Assembly: GCA_031259845.1 (NCBI GenBank)
Contig: JAIRKZ010000040.1
Coordinates: forward strand, 1-35,822
Direction: 5' to 3'
Length of the DNA: 35,822 nt
Origin: Tannerellaceae bacterium
GTDB taxonomy: Bacteria; Bacteroidota; Bacteroidia; Bacteroidales; Tannerellaceae
Shown: positions 17,491-25,811 of the stretch, one piece after another
Numbering within the stretch: the stretch's first letter is position 1
How the letters are laid out: the number at the start of each line of letters is the position of its first letter
Made by a program: the position numbers and the translations under genes
The notes under the pieces: model-generated
Seen by the model: only the letters and a program-made list of their open reading frames with translations
Databases searched by the model: none
What the model was told of the DNA's origin: nothing

Positions 17491-17763
17491 CTTATCCCTT
17501 GTGGGGAAAAGCCTATCCCTTGTGGGGAAAGGCTTATCCTTTGTGGGGGAAGGCTTATCCTTTGTGGGGAAAGGCTTATCCTTTGTGGGGAAAGGCTTAT
17601 CCTTTGTGGGGAAAAGCCTATCCTTTGTGGGGAAAGGCTTATCCCTTGTGGGGAAAGGCTTATCCCTTGTGGGGAAAGGCTTATCCCTTGTGGGGAAAGG
17701 CTTATCCTTTGTGGGGAAAGGCTTATCCCTTGTGGGGAAAGGCTTATCCCTTGTGGGGGAAAG
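17491..17763 (+). repeat. 21-bp tandem repeat, 13 copies
   Basis: The unit is close to CTTATCCCTTGTGGGGAAAGG, with C/T and A/G variation at a few positions (TCCC/TCCT, AAAG/AAAA/GAAG). A degenerate half-unit precedes it at about 17467-17482. As 21 is a multiple of three, all three plus frames stay open (one reads PLWGKAY repeatedly), but it begins only after the metH stop and shows no start signal or domain. It fills most of the 362-base gap between the convergent metH and GH9 genes; nothing else is visible there. Confidence 0.95.
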
Positions 17764-17803
17764 CCCTTTCCTTAGCTCTGTGGTATTGATTTTAAAGGGA
17801 TTA

Positions 17804-20242
17804 TTAAAATTCCGAAATCAATGAAAGCCATTTTCCGGCGGCGGTAGCCCACACTTCCTTGTATGTTGCCGTGTTGAACTGGGGCCAGTAGGGAGTGTCT
17901 TCGTTAAAGCGGGATTGTATGCCTACGGGGATTTCGCCCACGGTTTCGCCCGGCAGGGCTGCGTATTGCTGCATGTAATTGCTTCCTTCGCCCCATATCA
18001 GCGACTGGCCGAAGGGATTCTTGCCTACAACCCAGAAGAGTTGCTGCTCGGCTATGTCTGTTAGTTCCGGGTCGTTGAGGAACTTGCCGCACAGGGCGGC
18101 TGATTTTCCGGTAGCCAGGTGCACGGCTGTATTGCCCTTGAACGAGAACCATACGGGGAAGGCCCTCAGGTAATGTTCCCCGTCCAGCCTGAAGCCGTTT
18201 TCCAGCTGCTCCCTGTAATCGGCCTCCGCCCCGCCGCGGCTTATGCCTATATGCATGGCGTAGAAGCCAACCGAGTCTTTTACTTCGTCTATATGATAAA
18301 CCCCGCTTGGCAACATGCCGTAGGGCTGTACGTAGGGCGTGATACTTTTCAGGTATTCGCCATACAGTTTGATGGCATTGGCCCAGGAGGGATAATCGGG
18401 GTGGGAGGGTTGTGTTTCGCACAGCGATACGAGGGCCTGCATAAACAGATTCTCGCGAGAATGGTGTGCAAAATGAACGATAGACCGCCTGGAGAGATTG
18501 CGGTAGAAGAATCCGCGCGTTTTGTTTTTATCCCCCAAAGGCTCCGTCCGCTGGCATTGGATGGTGTATTTGATTGCCTCGGCAGCTTTGTGGGCATAGT
18601 AGTTTTCGCCCGTCAGTTTATACAGCATACCGGCAGCCCACGAGATGGCGGCCATATAGTGGCTTTGCGTGGCCGCGGCGCGTTCGTCGTCTGCAAACAG
18701 TTCATTATATTCGGTTTCTTCAAAACGTTTTACGGCAAATCCGAAGTCTTCCTTAGCTATTTTGCGGAGGTTTTCCTTCAGCATGAGGTCATTTTCGATA
18801 ACGGTTGAAGCGTAGGCCTCGATACCGGAAAGCAGGAAGTTTTCAAACGCCCCGTTGTGCGTATACACTTGCCGCCCGCCGGCGTCGTCTATGGTTCCGA
18901 TAAGGCCGTCTGTCCACAGGTTTGTCCACCAGGCCTGTACCCGGTAGCCGTTGCCCAGACGCGTCTTCATGATATAATCCAGCCCCCACTGGGCCTCTTC
19001 CATCAGGCGGAGGTATAAATCGGCGTTCCCCTTTTCTTTAGCCTTTTGAGCCATTTCAAAGAAGGCGAAAGCCGTTTCCCCTGTATGCAGCGCTACCTGC
19101 GACATGTCGGCCGCATCGTGCCATCCGCCGTTTGCTGTAAAGCAGTGTCCGTTATGCTCCCCGTTCAGGTCGGAATGGCAGGCGCCATGTTTTCCGGGCA
19201 CGGGGTATCCGCAACGTTCTGTGAACATGAAGTTGGTCACCCTCCAGGCAGAGTTTTCCCATACATTATTATTAATGTAGAAAGGGAAAGGCGTTACCAC
19301 GTCGCCTACCTTTATCAGGTATTCCCCTTCTTCGCTGAAAGCGGAAAAGTCTACCGTCTCAAACGCCCCGATGGGCGACCGGACGCTTTTTACCTCCCCG
19401 GCGTATACCGGCCTGTTGCTTTTGTAATCAATCAGGCTGAATTGCCCGTTGTGCTCCCTCACGCGTACGATGGCCGATTTCCTGCTGCCGGGCCTGTATC
19501 CGGTAGTGGAGTAGATAATCCTGCCGGCGGCAGGCGCCCATCCGCTTACAGCTTCGGGGCTTTCTACGGTCTGCAGTTCTACGCCGTCTACGTCGAATTG
19601 CAGCGAATCGCCCATCGTGCGTTCCCTGCCGAATACTTCAATGGCAAAAGAAAGCCTGGTTACCTTATCGCGCGGCAGCTCCGTCATTTCTACAAAACAT
19701 TCGTTCCATTGCCGGTTAGTCAGGTTAATTTCATGGTATCCTTCGCGCCCGTACTTATCGGGCACTTTAATTTCGCCCTCATTTTCTACATATAAATTCA
19801 GGTAGATGCTGCGGGCTCCTTCACAATCGGGATAGATATAGAACCTGATGCGATTGTATTTTTCCCAGCTTGCGCCGCCGGCGTCGAAGGTAGCCATACA
19901 TGTGCCCCGTCCCAGTCCCCAGTCGGGAAGACTATCCGGTTGCGAAGGAGCCGTCAGCCTGAGGCTGTACTTGCCGTTGCGGCTCCTTTCATCCGTCTGT
20001 GCAATGGCTCCGATGCCTTTGTGGCTCCATTTGTCCATACGTTCCATATCGCAAAGCATCTCGGAAGCAAGGACTTTTTTGTGGATACCGTGCGTTTCAT
20101 ACGCTTTACTGTAATCGAGGGGCAACGGGCTATGGATATACCCGGTATTACGGATATCTTCCTTTAATTTCCCGTCAATCTGTGCAGACATAAAACTGCA
20201 TTGGCAAAGAAGCATCAATGCGAATCCAAATCGTTTTTTCAT
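17804..20242 (-). CDS. Glycoside hydrolase family 9 (endoglucanase-like), secreted
   Basis: 812 residues. A signal peptide (about 1-20, ending FMSA) is followed by a beta-sandwich region at about 55-230 that looks carbohydrate-binding-like, then an Ig-like CelD_N domain at about 240-330 (FSLIDYKSNRPVYAGEV, FSEEGEYLIKVGD). The GH9 alpha-barrel spans about 335-812: GGWHDAAD near 372-379 contains the catalytic Asp pair region, WVVGKNPFGQSLIWGEG is near 735-750, and a C-terminal part (FNEDTPYWPQFNTATYKEVW) should hold the acid Glu. The domain order fits family 9 enzymes acting on beta-1,4-glucans or related chains. The gene lies 48 bases after the HAD-like gene and may be co-transcribed with it. 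Exact substrate unknown. Confidence 0.85.
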   Translation of the reverse strand: MKKRFGFALMLLCQCSFMSAQIDGKLKEDIRNTGYIHSPLPLDYSKAYETHGIHKKVLASEMLCDMERMDKWSHKGIGAIAQTDERSRNGKYSLRLTAPSQPDSLPDWGLGRGTCMATFDAGGASWEKYNRIRFYIYPDCEGARSIYLNLYVENEGEIKVPDKYGREGYHEINLTNRQWNECFVEMTELPRDKVTRLSFAIEVFGRERTMGDSLQFDVDGVELQTVESPEAVSGWAPAAGRIIYSTTGYRPGSRKSAIVRVREHNGQFSLIDYKSNRPVYAGEVKSVRSPIGAFETVDFSAFSEEGEYLIKVGDVVTPFPFYINNNVWENSAWRVTNFMFTERCGYPVPGKHGACHSDLNGEHNGHCFTANGGWHDAADMSQVALHTGETAFAFFEMAQKAKEKGNADLYLRLMEEAQWGLDYIMKTRLGNGYRVQAWWTNLWTDGLIGTIDDAGGRQVYTHNGAFENFLLSGIEAYASTVIENDLMLKENLRKIAKEDFGFAVKRFEETEYNELFADDERAAATQSHYMAAISWAAGMLYKLTGENYYAHKAAEAIKYTIQCQRTEPLGDKNKTRGFFYRNLSRRSIVHFAHHSRENLFMQALVSLCETQPSHPDYPSWANAIKLYGEYLKSITPYVQPYGMLPSGVYHIDEVKDSVGFYAMHIGISRGGAEADYREQLENGFRLDGEHYLRAFPVWFSFKGNTAVHLATGKSAALCGKFLNDPELTDIAEQQLFWVVGKNPFGQSLIWGEGSNYMQQYAALPGETVGEIPVGIQSRFNEDTPYWPQFNTATYKEVWATAAGKWLSLISEF

Positions 20243-20290
20243 AAAATTAAATTTAAAAGTTTTTATTGTTATAGTGGATACTTTCTCCCG

Positions 20291-20926
20291 TTATAGCCAT
20301 TGAAGGAATTGTTCAAACGTGACGCCTTCAAAACCGGGAATCACCCTGGAGGCTTTTTCCCGTAACGATTCGGCAGGGTTGGTGGTGCTGAGGGCGATAA
20401 CCTGCATCCCCGCTTCCGTAGCCGCCCGAATCCCGGCAAAAGAATCTTCAAACACTAAGCAATCGCCGGGGGATACGTTCAAATCGGATGCCGCCAGCAG
20501 GTAGCACATAGGGTGTGGCTTCCCTTTCGTTACCCTGTCTGAAGTGATGATTGCGCTGAAAATCCCGTCTAACTGATAGAGCGCAATAGCCCGTTCTATC
20601 TTTTCCATGTCGGAACTGGTCACCAAACCCATCGTAACCCGGCGCTTCTTCAGCAAATGCAGAAACTCCATCGCTCCGGGCATAGCCGGCAAGGGCATAC
20701 GCCTCTCATAAGCCGTAGCCTCGCGTACGATTGTTTGCTGCTCATCTTCCGTCCGGTCATTAAAATACGCAGCAATAATATCAGGCAGGGTAGCGCCCTT
20801 TATTACTCCGGCAAAATCTTCAATACCCGTGTTGTACCGCTTGCCCGCCTCGTTCCAGAAAATATCATAGACAGGCTCCGTGTCTGCTAAAACGCCATCA
20901 AAATCGAATAAAACCGTTTTCATCAT
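20291..20926 (-). CDS. HAD-superfamily phosphatase / beta-phosphoglucomutase-like
   Basis: 211 residues from the ATG at 20926 (MMKTVLFDFDGVLADTEPVYD); an ATG three bases later is equally possible. The frame extends upstream to 20974, but the catalytic DFDGVLADTE motif is normally right at the N-terminus. Motif I is DFDGVLADTE (nucleophile Asp), motif II is LVTSSDMEKIERA, motif III is KGKPHPMCYLLAA, and motif IV is CLVFEDSFAGIRAATEAGM. The helical cap at about 15-85 marks subclass I (PGMB/YcjU-like), which acts on hexose phosphates. The neighbouring GH9 gene fits a sugar-processing role, but the substrate is not predictable. Confidence 0.88.
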   Translation of the reverse strand: MMKTVLFDFDGVLADTEPVYDIFWNEAGKRYNTGIEDFAGVIKGATLPDIIAAYFNDRTEDEQQTIVREATAYERRMPLPAMPGAMEFLHLLKKRRVTMGLVTSSDMEKIERAIALYQLDGIFSAIITSDRVTKGKPHPMCYLLAASDLNVSPGDCLVFEDSFAGIRAATEAGMQVIALSTTNPAESLREKASRVIPGFEGVTFEQFLQWL

Positions 20927-21050
20927 CTCAAGTTGAATCGTTATATATGAATATGGGCCGTAAAGATACTCCAAGCTCCCGTTATTTCACCCTGAATAAT
21001 TTATTTTTATAATCGATTTTTTTACAGGAATTTTATTTGCTTATTTTTAA

Positions 21051-21058
21051 TAAATTTG
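21051..21058 (+). promoter_or_regulatory. Possible -7 element of the acetyltransferase-like/ibrAB cassette
   Basis: TAAATTTG fits TAnnTTTG and lies 29 bases before the ATG at 21087. A TTTG at 21036-21039 is too close to be the -33 box, so only the -7 is supported. Confidence 0.4.
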
Positions 21059-21086
21059 CAGAGATTAATTCTCACATAAGATTCCT

Positions 21087-21506
21087 ATGGATATTATCAA
21101 ACTGGGGGGCGAAGATAAGCGGCTTTACTATTTGGTGGCCCACCTTGTAATGAAAGAGGAAGTATTGGCTTACAACCTGAACTATCCCTATAAGACGTCA
21201 TCCGCTTACAGATGGTTCGTAGCCACAGACAATGGCGATACCCTCGGCTTTATACCGGTTAAGCTGGAAGAAGGTAAAGCGAAAATAAACAACTATTACG
21301 TGGCGGACGACGACGGCGCCGTCCTCTCTGCCTTGCTTACAGAGCTTGTCAATACGCTTTCACTTGATTATGAGATTGAATCGGTAACACAGTTACGGCA
21401 TATTCCCTGCTTTGAACGAAACAGGTTCTCGGTCGTGCTATATTGGAAAAGATATGCGAAAATGAAAGTATTTAAAATAGCAAGCGATGAAAAAGAACGT
21501 GTATGA
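21087..21506 (+). CDS. Small protein, possible GNAT-type acetyltransferase
   Basis: 139 residues, no signal peptide. The middle part looks like a GNAT core: WFVATDNGDTLGFIPVKLEEGKAKINNYYVADDDGAVLSALLTEL would be strands 2-4 and the following helix. The usual Q/RxxGxG/A acetyl-CoA loop is not obvious, so this call is tentative. Its 3' end overlaps the next gene by 20 bases, which ties it to the PP-loop and ParB-like genes. It could modify or regulate the same target as those proteins; nothing in the sequence proves that. Confidence 0.5.
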   Translation: MDIIKLGGEDKRLYYLVAHLVMKEEVLAYNLNYPYKTSSAYRWFVATDNGDTLGFIPVKLEEGKAKINNYYVADDDGAVLSALLTELVNTLSLDYEIESVTQLRHIPCFERNRFSVVLYWKRYAKMKVFKIASDEKERV

Positions 21507-22773
21507 GCGGGCCATGAAAAGGATTGGGATATTATTCAACGAGTTTGATAATATCTATGTTTCCTTCTCAGGCGGTAAAGACAGCGGCGTGTTGTTGAAC
21601 CTTTGCATACAGTATATCAGGGAAAACAACCTGCCGCGCAAAATCGGTGTATTCCACATGGATTATGAAATACAATACAGCGATACGATTGATTATGTAA
21701 ACAGGGTATTGCAGTCTAACCCCGATATTCTGGAAGTGTACCGCGTATGCATCCCTTTCAAGGTAACAACCTGTACTTCGATGTTCCAGTCATATTGGCG
21801 CCCGTGGGACGAAAGCTGCAAAGAACTCTGGGTGCGGGATATGCCTGCCGGCAGTTTGGGAAAAGACGACCTCCCTTTCTATAACACACAAATGTGGGAC
21901 TCCGAGTTTTATGTCTTGTTTGCCCAATGGTACCATTTACAGAAGAATGCAAAAAAAACCTGCTGCCTGGTTGGGATACGCACACAGGAAAGTTCCCACC
22001 GCTGGCGTACCATACATGGCCGTAAGCGGTATCATACCTACCGCAACCTGAAGTGGATGCGGATGCTCTCGAAAGATATTTACAACGCCTACGTGATACA
22101 CGACTGGTTAACTACGGACATCTGGACGGCCAACGGACGTTTCGGATGGGATTACAATCACTTATACGACTTGTATTACCTGGCCGGCGTGCCATTGGAG
22201 AAACAGCGTGTAGCCAGCCCATTCATTCTTGCAGCACAGGAAAGCTTACATCTTTACAAGGCGATTGACCCCAATACGTGGGGTAAAATGATTTGCCGCG
22301 TGAACGGCGTTAACTTCACAGCCCTTTATGGCGACACAAAGGCCGTTGCACAGAAAACGGTATACCCTCCGCCGGGATATACATGGGAAGACTATATGAA
22401 TTTCCTCCTCTCTACCCTGCCGGAAGAGGTACGCCAGAACTATTTGCAGAAACTTTCCGTAAGCGTCAACTTCTGGCGCAAACGGGGCGGCTGCCTGCCG
22501 AACGAAACAATAGAAAAGCTACGCGCCATAGGCATTGAAATAGAGGTGCTGGATCATACGAACTATAATACAGACAAATATCCCGTCCGAATGGAATACC
22601 ATGATGATATCAATATCTCCGGGTTCAAGTATCTGCCTACTTTCAAACGGATGTGCATCTGTATTCTCCGGAACGATCATTTATGCAAATACATGGGCTT
22701 CGCCATGACTAAAAAGGAAATTGATAATCGGAAAAAGATTATGGATTTTTATCAAAGTATAGCGCATGGATAA
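21487..22773 (+). CDS. DUF3440 PAPS-reductase-like PP-loop protein (IbrA-like)
   Basis: 428 residues. The PP-loop ATP-pyrophosphatase motif SGGKDSG is at about 28-34, with GVFHMDYEIQYSDT just after (the second conserved strand). VGIRTQESSHRWR at about 160-172 is the QESxxR-like substrate-side motif, and the C-terminal DUF3440 region follows. This is the IbrA-type branch, first named for a prophage-gene co-activator in E. coli; biochemical activity is undetermined, and other members of the superfamily activate adenylylated substrates for sulfur transfer. It overlaps the preceding gene by 20 bases and the following one by 8, so the three form one transcription unit. Cys-rich stretches (TCCLVG, CICILRNDHLC) could bind metal. 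Confidence 0.85.
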   Translation: MKKNVYERAMKRIGILFNEFDNIYVSFSGGKDSGVLLNLCIQYIRENNLPRKIGVFHMDYEIQYSDTIDYVNRVLQSNPDILEVYRVCIPFKVTTCTSMFQSYWRPWDESCKELWVRDMPAGSLGKDDLPFYNTQMWDSEFYVLFAQWYHLQKNAKKTCCLVGIRTQESSHRWRTIHGRKRYHTYRNLKWMRMLSKDIYNAYVIHDWLTTDIWTANGRFGWDYNHLYDLYYLAGVPLEKQRVASPFILAAQESLHLYKAIDPNTWGKMICRVNGVNFTALYGDTKAVAQKTVYPPPGYTWEDYMNFLLSTLPEEVRQNYLQKLSVSVNFWRKRGGCLPNETIEKLRAIGIEIEVLDHTNYNTDKYPVRMEYHDDINISGFKYLPTFKRMCICILRNDHLCKYMGFAMTKKEIDNRKKIMDFYQSIAHG

Positions 22774-23284
22774 CAAGCAGGAATACATAAGCCCCGTATA
22801 TGCGGTGCGCCCCATACCGGTAGAGAAAATACAGGCAAACGCATATAACCCGAATGTAGTGGCCCCGCCGGAAATGGAACTTCTCGAATTATCTGTCTGG
22901 GAGGATGGGTATACGATGCCATGCGTATGCTATTATCTTCCGGAAGAAGACAGGTACGAACTGGTGGACGGCTTTCACCGCTATCTGGTGATGAAAACCT
23001 CCGAACGTATTTACAAGCGTGAAAACGGCTGCCTGCCGGTAGCGGTGATAAATAAAGACTTATCTAACCGCATGGCCTCTACCATCCGGCACAACCGCGC
23101 CCGGGGCACCCACAGCATCGAACTGATGACCAACATTGTAACCGAACTTAAAAAAGCAGGGATGAGCGATGGATGGATTATGAAAAATATCGGCATGGAC
23201 CCGGATGAGTTGCTCCGTTTCAAACAAATCTCAGGCTTAGCAGCCTTATTTGCCGACAAGGAGTTCAGCATCCCTAAAGAATAG
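22766..23284 (+). CDS. ParB-like nuclease-domain protein (IbrB-like)
   Basis: 172 residues. The ParB N-terminal domain is visible: PVEKIQANAYNPN (entry strand), LVDGFHRYLVM at about 72-82 (the GxHR-type motif), HNRARGTH at about 111-118, then a helix-turn-helix-like region (MSDGWIMKNIGMDPDELLRFKQISG). This is the common partner of IbrA-type proteins. The ParB/sulfiredoxin fold can bind and hydrolyse nucleotides; whether this one cuts DNA or acts as a switch is unknown. Translation is coupled with the IbrA-like gene by an 8-base overlap. Confidence 0.85.
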   Translation: MDNKQEYISPVYAVRPIPVEKIQANAYNPNVVAPPEMELLELSVWEDGYTMPCVCYYLPEEDRYELVDGFHRYLVMKTSERIYKRENGCLPVAVINKDLSNRMASTIRHNRARGTHSIELMTNIVTELKKAGMSDGWIMKNIGMDPDELLRFKQISGLAALFADKEFSIPKE

Positions 23285-23317
23285 ATGATCCGGGAGAGTG
23301 GAAATATCATAAGGGGT

Positions 23318-23348
23318 TTTGTATTTGTACATAAAACACTTATATTTG
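23318..23348 (+). promoter_or_regulatory. Housekeeping promoter upstream of the GH127 pair
   Basis: TTTG (23318-23321), 19 bases, TATATTTG (23341-23348): a full match to the Bacteroidetes -33/-7 consensus. The ATG is 52 bases downstream of the -7 box, which leaves a leader of about 45 bases. Confidence 0.75.
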
Positions 23349-23399
23349 TTGCCTGATTTATATACCATTAAATTAATATATATTTAATTTCCACAAAGC

Positions 23400-25799
23400 A
23401 TGAAAAACACATTTACAGCAGCATTCATGTCAGCGTCTATGCTTTTTGCCTGTAATACGGATCAGCAGGAAGCCGCTTTTTCTCCGATAAGGGAAGTTTC
23501 TTTTACGGATGTTCATCTTACGGATGATTTTTGGGCGCCTCGTATTGAGACAAACCGCACGGTATCGATCCCCTCGGCCTTCCGCCAGTGTGAGATAAAC
23601 GGGCGGTTCGATAATTTCGCCCTGGCAGGCGGGCTTATAAAAGGAGAGCATCAAGGCGATTTTTCGTTTGACGACACAGACCCTTATAAGATAATAGAAG
23701 GGGCGTCGTATTCGCTGGCCGTAAAATTCGACCCTGAATTAGATGCTTATCTGGATAGCGTTATTACCCTTATTGCCGCTGCCCAGGAACCGGATGGGTA
23801 TCTTACAACCTGCGTGACGAATAAATGCGAACGCCTTTCGGGCTGGTGGGGAAGCTCGCGCTGGGAAAAAATCAATAGCCACGAACTCTATAACAGCGGG
23901 CATCTGTATGAAGCGGCGGTAGCTCATTATAAAGCAACAGGGAAACGCACGCTCCTGAACGTTGCTTTGAAAAACGCTGATTTGATATGCAACGTTTTCG
24001 GGCTGGGCGAAGGGCAAATTAAATATCCTTCGGGACATCCTATTATAGAAATGGCTCTCGTTAAATTATATAATGTAACAGGCGAACAAAAATATGTAAA
24101 CCAGGCGCGCTATTTTGTAGACGAAGCCGGCCGCCTCTCCAACGGGCGTGAACCGGGTATTTACAGCCAAGACCATAAACCGGTACTGGAACAGGACGAA
24201 ATAGTAGGGCACGCCGTACGGGCCGGTTATTTTTATTCGGGCGTAACGGATGTGGCCGTTTTACAGCAGGATGAAAAATTGCTCAATGCCGTTAAGCGTG
24301 TATGGGAAAATGCGGTAAACAGGAAACTGTATTTGAACGGCGGAATTGGCTCTCGTCCGCAAGGAGAGGGTTTTGGCCCTGATTATGAATTGAACAACTT
24401 TAATAATTATTGCGAAACATGCGCCTCTATTGCTAATGTATATTGGAATCATCGTCTGTTTTTAGCAACCGGCGAATCGAAATATACCGATGTACTGGAA
24501 AGGGCTTTATATAACGGGCTGATTGCCGGCGTGTCTTTAAGCGGCGATAAATTCTTTTACGATAACCCAATGGCGTCTAACGGCGTGCACGAACGGGAAG
24601 AATGGTTTGGCTGCGCCTGTTGTCCCGGTAATATAACACGTTTTATGGCTTCGATACCCGGATATATGTACGCCACAAATGCAGATGGTATCTTTGTAAA
24701 TCTATATGCTGCCGGAAAAGCCGGGATAGTATTGGGAAACGATACGGTAGAATTAGTGCAACAAACCGGTTATCCATGGGATGGTAATGTGGAAATTACG
24801 GTAAATCCGGCAGTCGGCAAACGGTTTGCGCTCAGGCTTCGCGTTCCGGGCTGGGCTACCGGCAAGCCGGCTCCCTCCGATTTATATACCTATGTGGATA
24901 ATGCACGCCCGGAAGTAAAGATAAGCGTAAACGGTAAAGCGCAAAAACAGCTTGCCAATAACGGATATGTAGCGATTGAACGGGAATGGCATACGGGCGA
25001 CAAGGTAACGCTTGCCATGGATATGCCGGTAAGAAGAGTACAGGCGCATCCGAAGGTAATCTACAATAAAGGTTTATTAGCTATGGAACGCGGCCCGGTA
25101 GTATATGCCCTGGAAGGCGTTGATCAGCCGGAAGACTATGTGTTTGATATTGTAGTTCCGCGTGAAGCGCTGATTACTCCCCAATATGAACCCGGTTTAT
25201 TAAACGGGGTAACGGTACTGGCCGGCGATGCTTTCAGGGTGAAAAAAGAACCGGGAAGCAAGCAATTGGTAGAGAAACCATTTACATTTAAAGCCATCCC
25301 GTATAGTACCTGGAATAACCGAGGAAAAGCGCAGATGATTGCCTGGACGCCGGAAAAAGCCGCCCAGGCAATTGTTCAACCCGAACCCACAATTGCATCA
25401 AAAGCCAAAACGATCAATGGATCGGGATTCAACGACCTGTTCGACCCCGCCTCATCGGACGACATAAACACACCTTATCATTATTGGTGGCAGAAATCGG
25501 GAACGGAAGAATTTATCGGTTATCAATTCGACAAACCGCAAACGGCGTCGAGTGTGGAAGTTTATTGGCTGGCATTCGAACATTACGACGTAATCTACAA
25601 AGAACCCGAATCATGGAAATTACTATACAAGGCAGGTAATGAATGGAAAGAGGTGAACAACCCCTCCCCTTACGGGACAGCTATCGACCGGTACAACAAA
25701 GTGACATTTGATCCGGTAGCCACCACGGAATTAAAATTAGTTGCCCGGTTACACAAAGGCTATTCGGGCGGGGTAATAGAATGGAAAGTAAACGAATAA
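23400..25799 (+). CDS. GH127 beta-L-arabinofuranosidase-like lipoprotein with C-terminal binding domain
   Basis: 799 residues. A lipoprotein signal with lipobox LFAC (Cys about 18) suggests outer-membrane anchoring. The GH127/DUF1680 catalytic module is about 30-650: the acid/base region GFGPDYELNN near 325, Zn ligands in the CETC motif (Glu and Cys, about 337-339), and the Cys cluster WFGCACCPG near 401-409 that holds the nucleophile Cys and the other Zn-binding cysteines, as characterised in HypBA1. An extra C-terminal domain of about 140 residues (IGYQFDKPQTASSVEVYWL, WKLLYKAGNEWKEV, TELKLVARL) resembles an F5/8-type discoidin fold. It is the first gene of a pair with the next GH127 gene (12 bases apart), so the two act in one polysaccharide pathway. 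The substrate is probably an L-arabinofuranoside; not proven. Confidence 0.88.
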   Translation: MKNTFTAAFMSASMLFACNTDQQEAAFSPIREVSFTDVHLTDDFWAPRIETNRTVSIPSAFRQCEINGRFDNFALAGGLIKGEHQGDFSFDDTDPYKIIEGASYSLAVKFDPELDAYLDSVITLIAAAQEPDGYLTTCVTNKCERLSGWWGSSRWEKINSHELYNSGHLYEAAVAHYKATGKRTLLNVALKNADLICNVFGLGEGQIKYPSGHPIIEMALVKLYNVTGEQKYVNQARYFVDEAGRLSNGREPGIYSQDHKPVLEQDEIVGHAVRAGYFYSGVTDVAVLQQDEKLLNAVKRVWENAVNRKLYLNGGIGSRPQGEGFGPDYELNNFNNYCETCASIANVYWNHRLFLATGESKYTDVLERALYNGLIAGVSLSGDKFFYDNPMASNGVHEREEWFGCACCPGNITRFMASIPGYMYATNADGIFVNLYAAGKAGIVLGNDTVELVQQTGYPWDGNVEITVNPAVGKRFALRLRVPGWATGKPAPSDLYTYVDNARPEVKISVNGKAQKQLANNGYVAIEREWHTGDKVTLAMDMPVRRVQAHPKVIYNKGLLAMERGPVVYALEGVDQPEDYVFDIVVPREALITPQYEPGLLNGVTVLAGDAFRVKKEPGSKQLVEKPFTFKAIPYSTWNNRGKAQMIAWTPEKAAQAIVQPEPTIASKAKTINGSGFNDLFDPASSDDINTPYHYWWQKSGTEEFIGYQFDKPQTASSVEVYWLAFEHYDVIYKEPESWKLLYKAGNEWKEVNNPSPYGTAIDRYNKVTFDPVATTELKLVARLHKGYSGGVIEWKVNE

Positions 25800-25811
25800 A
25801 CAAATAAATAT

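Noticed and set aside
17491-17763. CRISPR array
   Set aside because: Direct tandem copies with no spacers between them and no cas genes nearby.
17457-17824. Three overlapping plus-strand reading frames of about 96-110 codons
   Set aside because: They are open only because the 21-bp repeat length is a multiple of three; no start signal, signal peptide or domain, and the frames lie in a convergent intergenic gap.
18119-18808. Plus-strand frame of 229 codons
   Set aside because: Antisense to the GH9 gene, whose motifs are intact.
21487-23284. DNA phosphorothioation (dnd/ssp) system
   Set aside because: No DndD/DndE or SspB/SspD-like genes nearby; the PP-loop protein has DUF3440-like features and a ParB partner, which fits IbrA/IbrB better.
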